In this document: in pieces, positions 6,560-11,993 of the stretch
Position numbering within the stretch: the stretch's first letter is position 1
Layout: each line of letters starts with the position of its first letter
NCBI GenBank assembly: GCA_937897665.1
Contig: CALCPB010001035.1
Location: 1-11,993, forward strand
Direction of reading: 5' to 3'
From: an uncultured Halomicronema sp.
GTDB taxonomy: Bacteria; Cyanobacteriota; Cyanobacteriia; Phormidesmidales; Phormidesmidaceae
Length of the DNA stretch: 11,993 nucleotides
Position numbers and translations under genes: made by a program
The notes under the pieces: model-generated
What the model was told of the DNA's origin: nothing
What the model saw: the letters and a program-made list of their open reading frames with translations, nothing else
Databases searched by the model: none

Positions 6560-8161
6560 ATGGATTCTGCTGGTAATCCGGTCAAGACGTTTGCCGTCAC
6601 AACGCCGCTCTATTATGTCAACGCCCTGCCCCACATTGGCAGCGCCTACACGACGATCGCCGCCGATGCATTAGCACGCTTTCATCGGCTTTTGGGGCAG
6701 CCTGTTTTGATGATCACCGGCACCGATGAGCACGGCCAAAAAATTCAGCGCACAGCCGAAGCGCGAGGACTGGAACCGCAAGCCCACTGCGATGAGATTG
6801 TGGCTGGTTTTTATACGTTGTGGGAGCGATTAAACATTGCCTACGATCGCTTCAGCCGCACCACTGCGCCGCGCCATGCTGTGATCGTGCAGGAGTTTTA
6901 TCAGCGCGTTTGGCACAGTGGCGATATCTACGAAGGGCGACAGCAAGGTTGGTATTGCGTGGCCTGTGAGGAATTCAAAGAAGAACGCGAGCTGTTGCCA
7001 GGTAAACGATGTCCCATTCACACGAACAAACCAGTGGAATGGCGAGATGAACACAACTATTTTTTCAAGCTGTCTAACTACCAAGAAAAGCTCTCGGCGC
7101 TCTATGCTGAACAGCCTGAGTTTATTCAGCCTGTCACTCGTCGCAACGAAGTGCTGAATTTTGTCGACAGCGGCCTGCAAGATTTTTCAATTTCTCGCAT
7201 CAATTTGGACTGGGGATTTCCGGTGCCGACAGCGCCAGAGCAAACCCTATATGTCTGGTTTGACGCCCTGTTGGGCTACGTCACGGCGTTACTGGATGAC
7301 GCCGATGAACCGACGTTGGAAAATGCTTTGCGCCAGTGGTGGCCAATTAACATTCATCTGATCGGCAAGGATATTTTGCGGTTCCATGCCGTTTACTGGC
7401 CCGCCATGCTGATGTCGGCCGGATTGCCGCTGCCCGATCGCGTTTTTGGCCACGGTTTTTTAACGAAAGATGGCCAAAAAATGGGCAAAAGCCTAGGCAA
7501 CACGCTCGATCCGCTGGCCCTCGTCAATCAATATGGCGCCGATGCGGTGCGATTCTATTTCTTAAAAGAAATTGAATTTGGTCGAGATGGTGATTTCAGC
7601 GAAACCCGGTTTGTAAACGTTCTCAACGCAGATTTGGCGAATGATTTAGGGAATCTGCTAAATCGCACACTTAAAATGGCAAGCCGCTATTGTGGAGGCA
7701 AGATTCCTAAAATCTCGATGAATGCGTTTACCGATCATCATCCTTTAGCAGAGAGAGGGGCAAACCTGGCCGAACAGGTGCAGCAAGCCTATGAAAATTT
7801 AGCTTTTAGCGAAGCTTGTGAAGCCGTTTTAAGTTTGGTGCGCGCGAGCAACAAGTATCTGGATGAAACGGCCCCTTGGACACTGTTTAAACAGGGCCAG
7901 CAAACAGAAACTGAAATTGTTCTCTACGCAGTCTTAGAATCAGTGCGGCTATCGGGGTATCTGCTGGCACCGATTGTCCCTGAGCTGGCCACTGCGATCT
8001 ATACGCAGCTTGGCTTTGCCGCCGATTTTGACCAACGCGACATTGGCCAGCAACTCCCCTTCAAACAGCATAGCGTCTGGGGCACGCTGCCTGGGGAGCA
8101 GCGATTAGGCAAAGCCAGTCCGATTTTTCAACGCATCGAGATCCCGGCTGAAGTCTCCTAG
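6560..8161 (+). CDS. metG: Methionine--tRNA ligase
   Basis: Class I methionyl-tRNA synthetase of 533 residues: activates methionine with ATP and charges tRNA-Met and initiator tRNA in the cytosol. Visible: the HIGH motif as HIGS (25-28), ITGTDEHGQKIQ shortly after, a single zinc knuckle C133-X2-C136-X14-C151-X2-H154 (the CXXC/CXXH layout of Thermus MetRS), the methionine-pocket region near YVWFDALLGYVTALL, IGKDILRFHAVYWPAMLMS, and KMSKS as KMGKSLGN (307-314). The anticodon-binding helical domain fills about 365-510. There is no C-terminal Trbp111-type tRNA-binding domain, so the form is the short one. The ATG at 6560 gives a nine-residue lead before the first strand; the upstream ribosome-binding site is weak. 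The small ORF precedes it by 57 bases and the NYN gene follows after 109. Confidence 0.97.
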   Translation: MDSAGNPVKTFAVTTPLYYVNALPHIGSAYTTIAADALARFHRLLGQPVLMITGTDEHGQKIQRTAEARGLEPQAHCDEIVAGFYTLWERLNIAYDRFSRTTAPRHAVIVQEFYQRVWHSGDIYEGRQQGWYCVACEEFKEERELLPGKRCPIHTNKPVEWRDEHNYFFKLSNYQEKLSALYAEQPEFIQPVTRRNEVLNFVDSGLQDFSISRINLDWGFPVPTAPEQTLYVWFDALLGYVTALLDDADEPTLENALRQWWPINIHLIGKDILRFHAVYWPAMLMSAGLPLPDRVFGHGFLTKDGQKMGKSLGNTLDPLALVNQYGADAVRFYFLKEIEFGRDGDFSETRFVNVLNADLANDLGNLLNRTLKMASRYCGGKIPKISMNAFTDHHPLAERGANLAEQVQQAYENLAFSEACEAVLSLVRASNKYLDETAPWTLFKQGQQTETEIVLYAVLESVRLSGYLLAPIVPELATAIYTQLGFAADFDQRDIGQQLPFKQHSVWGTLPGEQRLGKASPIFQRIEIPAEVS

Positions 8162-8270
8162 GCGGCTGCCACTGGGTGGGGAACGGCCAAACGCTACTTA
8201 AACACTCAACGATTCATCCATCTTCTATCTCTAGATTCATCGCTTTATAACAAAACGGAATTACATCACC

Positions 8271-8891
8271 ATGCTGAACAACCATGACATGCTGAGTGAA
8301 GATCCAATCTTCACTCCTGAACAAGTGCTAGAAAACCGCGGCCGGGTGGCCATCTTTATTGATGGGTCTAACCTGTTTTATGCCGCCCTTCAGCTGGGCA
8401 TCGAAATTGACTACACGAAACTGCTATGTCGGTTGACCGGCGGCTCTCGGTTGTTTCGCTCTTTCTTTTATACGGGCGTTGATCGCACCAATGAAAAGCA
8501 GCAAGGGTTTTTGCTGTGGATGCGCCGCAACGGCTACCGCGTCATTGCGAAAGACCTCGTGCAGCTCCCCGACGGCTCTAAAAAGGCGAACTTAGACGTT
8601 GAAATTGCGGTCGATATGATGGCACTGGTCGACTTTTACGACACCGCAGTGTTGGTAAGGGGTGATGGCGACTTGGCCTATGCCGTGGATGCGGCCAGCT
8701 ATCGAGGCGCCCGGGTTGAGGTGGTGAGCCTGCGCTCGATGACCAGTGATAGCCTCATCAATGTGTCTGACCGCTATATTGACCTTGAGCAGATTAAAGA
8801 TGAGGTCAAGAAGCTACCTCGCCAGGGAGCCTATACCTACCGCCCGCTGGCTGTTCCGGAAGAAGAAGTAAACACTCAGGCTTCGTCTTAA
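8271..8891 (+). CDS. LabA-like NYN domain protein
   Basis: A 206-residue NYN/LabA-DUF88 protein, a PIN-like nuclease fold. LabA of Synechococcus elongatus acts in KaiC-dependent negative feedback on clock-controlled gene expression; other family members are proposed or shown to cut RNA. Visible: strand 1 with FIDGSNLFYA (Asp31, Asn34), the LDVEIAVDMM helix (Asp109, Asp115), and the LVRGDGDLAYAVDA strand-loop (Asp132, Asp134). Together these form the acidic metal site, and no key acid is missing. The stretch GARVEVVSLRSMTSDSLINVSDRYIDL ends the domain, followed by a short polar tail. ATG at 8271 is used; Met7 at 8289 is an alternative. TATAAC at 8246-8251 could be a -10 box for a promoter of its own, though the -35 is poor. 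It lies 33 bp before lptC, so co-expression is likely. Whether it is the LabA ortholog or a paralog is undecided. Confidence 0.87.
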   Translation: MLNNHDMLSEDPIFTPEQVLENRGRVAIFIDGSNLFYAALQLGIEIDYTKLLCRLTGGSRLFRSFFYTGVDRTNEKQQGFLLWMRRNGYRVIAKDLVQLPDGSKKANLDVEIAVDMMALVDFYDTAVLVRGDGDLAYAVDAASYRGARVEVVSLRSMTSDSLINVSDRYIDLEQIKDEVKKLPRQGAYTYRPLAVPEEEVNTQASS

Positions 8892-8924
8892 TCGCCTACT
8901 GTCTAGTTCCTTATCGGCTTCAAC

Positions 8925-10079
8925 ATGAAACGTCCCTATTGGTGGCTGGCGGGCGCAGTGGCACTGTTTTTGGCGATCGCAACGGGGTTACGCACTTGTG
9001 GCGATCCCGGCGTTCGCGTCGAAGATTCGTCGGGTGAAACTGCGGACATCGTGCCGGGTCTTACCTTGAGAGACGTCACCCTAGAACAGCAAGACGATGA
9101 TGGTGGCCTGCTGTGGAAGGTCGATGCCGAAGAAGTGACCTACAGTTCTGATCAAGAGGTGGCCGATTTAGTTAGGCCGGAAGGGGAGCTTTATCAGGAT
9201 GGTCAGCTGCTTTATCGCGTCAAAGCGGATACCGGCACCATTCGCGAAAATGGCCAGGTCATCTTTTTGGAAGGTAATATTGTCGCGACCGGGGAGCAAA
9301 ATCAGATGGTCATCTATGGCCAAAATCTGGAATGGCGGCCCGAAGCGGACGTCATGATTGTGCGCAATGGTCTGACGGGCAATCACCCCCAAATCCGCGC
9401 CCAGGCGAACGAAGCTCGCATCTACGACGTCGAAAGTCGCATGGAACTTGAAGGGGAAGTGGTCGCCACCACTGTGGTCGCCGATCCCCAGGTTGATCCC
9501 TGGCTCAAACTACAGGGCGAAACGGTGCTATGGCAGTGGGATCAAGAAACCTTGGCGAGCGATCGCCCTCTGCGCATCGAACAGTTTGAAAATGCCAAAG
9601 TGACCCAGGTATTTGCCGGACAACGCGGTCTGGTGGAACTTTCAGAAGACCGTGTCACCCTCGAAGAATCGGTTAAGGCGCAGCTGCTCGACGTGCCGAT
9701 GGAGCTGACCACTGATAAAGCGATTTGGGATGTTGAAGCGGAGCGGGTGCAAGCGGTGTCGTCTGTGCGGGTCGTGGAGCCAGAGCAGCAGCTGACCATC
9801 ACCTCCCAGCAGGGTGAGTTTGACCTGGCTGAGCAAATTGCCTATTTCTCTCGCGATGTTTTGGCGCTAGCCGCCAAAAACAATGGCCGCCTCACCTCTG
9901 ATCGCCTGCGCTGGAATCTCGAAGATCAAACGGTGTTTGCCGAAGGTGCCGTCAACTATCAGCAAACGAACCCGCAGCTCAATGTGCGCGGCCCCCAAGC
10001 GCGAGGTCGGATTGAATCGCAGACAGTGCTGATGGATGGGGGACGGGTCACTACCGAACTCGTCCCGGATAACAATTAG
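8925..10079 (+). CDS. lptC: LPS export protein LptC, large cyanobacterial form
   Basis: A 384-residue bitopic inner-membrane protein with a periplasmic beta-jellyroll (OstA/LptC-like) that passes lipopolysaccharide from the LptB2FG transporter to the LptA bridge. Visible: a short positive start (MKRPYWW), one membrane helix at about 6-22, then a long periplasmic part of regular short beta strands with repeats of the LptC/OstA type (for example LLWKVDAEEVTYS, LLYRVKADTGTI, GQVIFLEGNIVA, AYFSRDVLALA, QTVFAEGAVNY). At 384 residues it is about twice E. coli LptC (191); large size is usual in cyanobacteria and suggests a second jellyroll unit. Cys25 follows the helix, but LRTC is a poor lipobox, so I call a membrane anchor rather than a lipoprotein. 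It is the last gene of the probable labA-like/lptC unit; no lptA or lptB is adjacent. The ATG at 8925 is the first start. Confidence 0.88.
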   Translation: MKRPYWWLAGAVALFLAIATGLRTCGDPGVRVEDSSGETADIVPGLTLRDVTLEQQDDDGGLLWKVDAEEVTYSSDQEVADLVRPEGELYQDGQLLYRVKADTGTIRENGQVIFLEGNIVATGEQNQMVIYGQNLEWRPEADVMIVRNGLTGNHPQIRAQANEARIYDVESRMELEGEVVATTVVADPQVDPWLKLQGETVLWQWDQETLASDRPLRIEQFENAKVTQVFAGQRGLVELSEDRVTLEESVKAQLLDVPMELTTDKAIWDVEAERVQAVSSVRVVEPEQQLTITSQQGEFDLAEQIAYFSRDVLALAAKNNGRLTSDRLRWNLEDQTVFAEGAVNYQQTNPQLNVRGPQARGRIESQTVLMDGGRVTTELVPDNN

Positions 10080-10112
10080 CCACTTGTGACATCAGAGGCG
10101 TGACGAGCCGCG

Positions 10113-10619
10113 TTATCGGAGCGACTGTCGCCAGTGATGTTTCATCAATCGCAGGTGTTTGAGCCATAGCTCAGCGGGTTTGCCATAAAAGGCAAAGATA
10201 TCGCCAAAGGCTCGGTTGGCATAACGATGATGAATTAAATGCCGCTCGGGAGTCGTGATGCCCAGAATTTTGCACATTGTGCTGAGCCACCGAGGCGTGC
10301 AATAGCGAGGGGAAAACTGGTGTCTCCAGATGACATGCAGTTCAGCTAAAATCAGGCCCACAGCGACCCCCTCAGGGGAAACTCGCCAGAGCAGGGGAAT
10401 GAAGACGAGGTAGGGAAAGGCACTGAAAAACCCATCGATTAAGGCGATGGGCTGACGATTTTTAATGGCATAGCGAATGAAGCTACGCTTTGGGCTATGG
10501 TGAACAATACTGTGAAACTTGCCAAACACATGTTCCGGAACGTGGTAACAAAACGTTGCTACAAAATCACCCAGCAGCAGCAGTAGACTAGCTGTCGCGA
10601 GCAGCCGAATCAGGCCCAT
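10113..10619 (-). CDS. Sterol desaturase / fatty acid hydroxylase superfamily protein, short
   Basis: A 168-residue integral membrane protein with the histidine boxes of the non-haem di-iron fatty-acid-hydroxylase/ERG3 superfamily: H26-X3-H30, H36-X3-H40H41 (HSIVHH), H95-X4-H100, and H127-X2-H130H131 (HLIHH, followed by RYANRAFGD). Hydrophobic segments lie at about 3-25, 58-80 and 84-98. Such enzymes oxidise lipids (hydroxylation or desaturation of fatty acids, sterols or carotenoids); the substrate here is unknown. It is shorter than many members (about 200-300 residues) because little precedes the first box and little follows the last, but the iron ligands all seem present. The ATG at 10619-10617 is well placed with GGGGAG seven bases upstream. 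It converges on lptC (33-bp gap). The four-unit 11-bp-phased TTWA array starts 50 bases upstream of its ATG. Confidence 0.85.
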   Translation of the reverse strand: MGLIRLLATASLLLLLGDFVATFCYHVPEHVFGKFHSIVHHSPKRSFIRYAIKNRQPIALIDGFFSAFPYLVFIPLLWRVSPEGVAVGLILAELHVIWRHQFSPRYCTPRWLSTMCKILGITTPERHLIHHRYANRAFGDIFAFYGKPAELWLKHLRLMKHHWRQSLR

Positions 10620-10668
10620 GATTTTCTCCCCACTTTCACACAGTCTTGAGGAACGGTATCAGGCAAAT

Positions 10669-10709
10669 GTTAACGGGCACTTAACACCCGATTTAGAGGC
10701 GGTTTAAGT
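10669..10709. promoter_or_regulatory. Pho-box-like array: four octamers at 11-bp period
   Basis: Octamers GTTAACGG (10669), CTTAACAC (10680), ATTTAGAG (10691) and GTTTAAGT (10702) are separated by exactly three bases each, so the TTWA cores recur once per 11 bp. Cyanobacterial Pho boxes, bound by the phosphate-response regulator SphR/PhoB, are tandem 8-bp repeats close to PyTTAAPyPy(T/A) with 3-bp spacers. The period fits exactly; the sequence match is good for the second unit and partial for the others. Read leftwards, the array ends 50 bases before the hydroxylase-like ATG, with a poor GATACC hexamer (10654-10659 region) about ten bases beyond it in a -10 position, as expected for an activator replacing the -35. 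Confidence 0.45.
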
Positions 10710-10861
10710 CACTTTGCTGATTAAGGAAAGTCAGTTTTCATCAGGCCCAAGGGGATGGTTGGGCAGGTTCTTAACTCTCAGGGGAAGGGGCAAAACCGAG
10801 TCGATTAAGGCCGTTTTAGTAGGGAGCGGCTGAATACCAAACTTTCGCGCGGTCGGTCGAT

Positions 10862-10878
10862 CACAAGTTTGACTTGTG
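10862..10878. promoter_or_regulatory. Perfect 7-bp dyad overlapping a -35 box (candidate operator)
   Basis: CACAAGT-TTG-ACTTGTG is a perfect 7+3+7 inverted repeat. It covers the TTGACT -35 hexamer of the promoter at 10869-10897, so a protein bound here would most simply repress. I recognise no named regulator for this half-site. Confidence 0.5.
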
Positions 10879-10897
10879 TTAAGGAGTGCGCTCTAAT
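10869..10897 (+). promoter_or_regulatory. Sigma-70-type promoter for the acidic unknown protein
   Basis: TTGACT (10869-10874, five of six to consensus), a 17-base spacer, and TCTAAT (10892-10897, five of six). Start of transcription would be near 10904, giving a leader of about 43 bases to the ATG at 10947, with AAGGA as ribosome-binding site. It is the best promoter match in the window. Confidence 0.7.
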
Positions 10898-10946
10898 CAC
10901 ACGCCCGTAGCTCTTCTTTTGCTACAACCATCTAGCAAGGAATTCG

Positions 10947-11993
10947 ATGACAACCCCCATGTACACCCTCAGTCCGTTTACTTGCGCTCGTTTGCAGCGT
11001 CTTCCCAAACAGCCGGTCGTTTGGGAAGGCGATCGCCAACCGATTTCTGAGGGTATGCTCGACGCGTTCGGCTATGACAGTAGCGCTCCCGATGAAGAGG
11101 ACGAGGCCAGCGACTGTATTCTTTGGGTTGACGGTACGGAAGGGGCGTTGCGAGCGGTGACGATCATTCCAGCGGATACAGGACATGAGGCCGTTGCCCG
11201 CACCTTGTTACACGCGATGGAGCATCCCCAAGGGGCGATCGCCCCAGCGCGGCCTCACAAAATTGTGGTGTGCGATCGCGAAATTCATTTTTTTCTCCGC
11301 GGCGCGCTGCAAGACCTGGATGTCACGGTTGACTACGCCGAGACGCTGCCCGTCATTGATGAAATTTTTGACAGCCTACAGCAGCAAGATGATTCGATTG
11401 AATCGGAACTTCCCGAAGCGTTTCAGCAGGCCCTCAATCATCAGGCTCATCGCCTTTGGGAAAATGCGCCGTGGAACAATCTGGCCGACGATCAAATTAT
11501 CAAAGTTGAGCTGAACCAGTGGAATCTCGGCACCCTCTATATTTCAGTATTGGGCATGGCGGGCCTCGAATATGGCTTGCTGCTGTATCGCTCGTTGGAA
11601 TCGCTGACTCAATTTCGTCAAACGGCGACGCTAGGCACCCTCAGTACACGACAGATGCAGCAGGCTTTTTTGTCGCAAGACTGCCTATTTCTCAACTTTG
11701 AGCTGATTCGGGAAGCCGACTCCGGCCCGCTGTTGCCCCTCCCTTGGATGCAATCAGCCCCGTCTGAGGCGCGGCCAGAGTTTGGCAGTTTGCATCCCCT
11801 AGAAGGGTTAAGGACGGCCCTGGAGCTAGAAGAAGCCGCCGCGTTGAGAATCTGTTTAGAAGGGTTGAATCGCTTTCTCGAAGATCACGAAGAGGTGCTC
11901 AATAGTGCCGATTTCCCCGATTTATCCAGCCGCTACACCCTGACCAATTCCCTTGACCAGACGCCTCTAGCGGTCACCCTAGCTAATTGCCCC
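10947..11993 (+). CDS. Acidic protein of unknown function, 5' part (runs off right edge)
   Basis: An open frame of 349 codons without a stop to the window end. ATG at 10947 is supported by AAGGA six bases upstream and by the promoter; a second ATG at 10959 is possible. No signal peptide or membrane helix, so probably cytosolic. Two regions can be seen. Residues about 25-145 alternate strands and helices (CILWVDGTEGALRAVTIIP, then KIVVCDREIHFFLRGALQDLD and VTVDYAETLPVIDEIFDSL). Residues about 155-250 contain WENAPWNNLADDQ, IIKVELNQWNLGTLYISVLG and MAGLEYGLLLYRSLESLTQF, then an acidic helical stretch (LRTALELEEAAALRICLEGL). It resembles conserved cyanobacterial hypothetical proteins, possibly of the DUF6930 type; that label is from memory and uncertain. 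Rich in Leu, Glu, Asp and Gln with strong HIP1 usage (three sites). No function can be assigned. Confidence 0.85.
   Translation, partial: MTTPMYTLSPFTCARLQRLPKQPVVWEGDRQPISEGMLDAFGYDSSAPDEEDEASDCILWVDGTEGALRAVTIIPADTGHEAVARTLLHAMEHPQGAIAPARPHKIVVCDREIHFFLRGALQDLDVTVDYAETLPVIDEIFDSLQQQDDSIESELPEAFQQALNHQAHRLWENAPWNNLADDQIIKVELNQWNLGTLYISVLGMAGLEYGLLLYRSLESLTQFRQTATLGTLSTRQMQQAFLSQDCLFLNFELIREADSGPLLPLPWMQSAPSEARPEFGSLHPLEGLRTALELEEAAALRICLEGLNRFLEDHEEVLNSADFPDLSSRYTLTNSLDQTPLAVTLANCP

Larger units (their letters stand above)
10620..10946. other. Divergent control region between the hydroxylase-like gene and the unknown acidic protein
   Basis: A 327-base gene-free region rich in TTAA tetramers (10670, 10681, 10704, 10721, 10771, 10805, 10879), including three TTAAGG hexamers at 10721, 10805 and 10879. 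It holds the phased array (10669-10709), the dyad (10862-10878) and the promoter (10869-10897) listed separately. The only short frame with an ATG (about 10755, 17 codons) has no ribosome-binding site and is not believed. Confidence 0.6.
1848..11279. repeat. HIP1 palindromes GCGATCGC, thirteen scattered copies
   Basis: Exact copies start at 1848, 1959, 3013, 3691, 4006, 4071, 5187, 6426, 8973, 9559, 11029, 11235 and 11272. Chance expectation for one octamer in 12 kb is well below one. HIP1 over-representation is a cyanobacterial hallmark. All copies lie inside coding sequence (the one at 6426 is inside the small ORF). None falls between 6434 and 8972, which covers metG and the NYN gene. Confidence 0.9.

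Noticed and set aside
6830..7180. 116-codon leftward frame inside metG
   Set aside because: Shadow of the metG coding frame, which has the zinc-knuckle residues in this interval.
1..11993. CRISPR array, tRNA/rRNA genes, insertion sequences, toxin-antitoxin or phage-defence system
   Set aside because: No regularly spaced direct repeats, no cloverleaf or TPsiC-like signature, no transposase or integrase frame, and all sizeable genes belong to recognised core-genome families.

Overview
The window looks like chromosomal DNA from a cyanobacterium, probably a filamentous Leptolyngbya-like lineage (the lineage is a guess; the phylum is well supported). Thirteen copies of the HIP1 palindrome GCGATCGC occur in 12 kb. 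The gene set is also cyanobacterial: GlgA1-type glycogen synthase, a LabA-type NYN protein, an enlarged LptC and a short MetRS. GC content is moderate and even. I see no insertion sequence, integrase, tRNA, rRNA, CRISPR array or phage gene, so this is ordinary core genome rather than an island.

Layout. Positions 1-3118 read leftwards: the 5' part of glgA at the left edge, then a DUF502 membrane protein, then the magnesium channel MgtE. DUF502 and mgtE are separated by about 300 bp that carries a nested inverted repeat. A GrpB-family gene (3249-3761) diverges from mgtE and converges on an ExbB/TolQ-type proton-channel gene (3858-4508), which has no ExbD partner beside it. The next two leftward genes, a PlsC-type acyltransferase (to 6183) and an alpha/beta hydrolase (4616-5422), are 26 bp apart and form a likely lipid-metabolism operon.

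An intergenic stretch (6184-6559) rich in dyad symmetry holds a probable unannotated small gene of 46 or 56 codons just before metG (6560-8161). After metG come a labA-like NYN gene and lptC, 33 bp apart and probably co-transcribed. A small four-histidine-box fatty-acid-hydroxylase/sterol-desaturase-type protein (10113-10619) converges on lptC. Upstream of it lie four TTWA-centred octamers at an exact 11-bp period, resembling a cyanobacterial Pho box. A near-consensus sigma-70-type promoter, with a 7-bp dyad over its -35 box, drives an acidic protein of unknown function (10947 onwards) that runs off the right edge.

Many products act at or on membranes: envelope lipid export (LptC), lipid acyl transfer and hydrolysis, lipid oxidation, Mg2+ uptake and an ExbB-like motor. 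They are not one operon and I infer no joint pathway. I found no convincing undescribed multi-gene system. The most checkable new points are the small ORF before metG, the Pho-box-like array, the dyad-overlapped promoter and the two structured intergenic elements.
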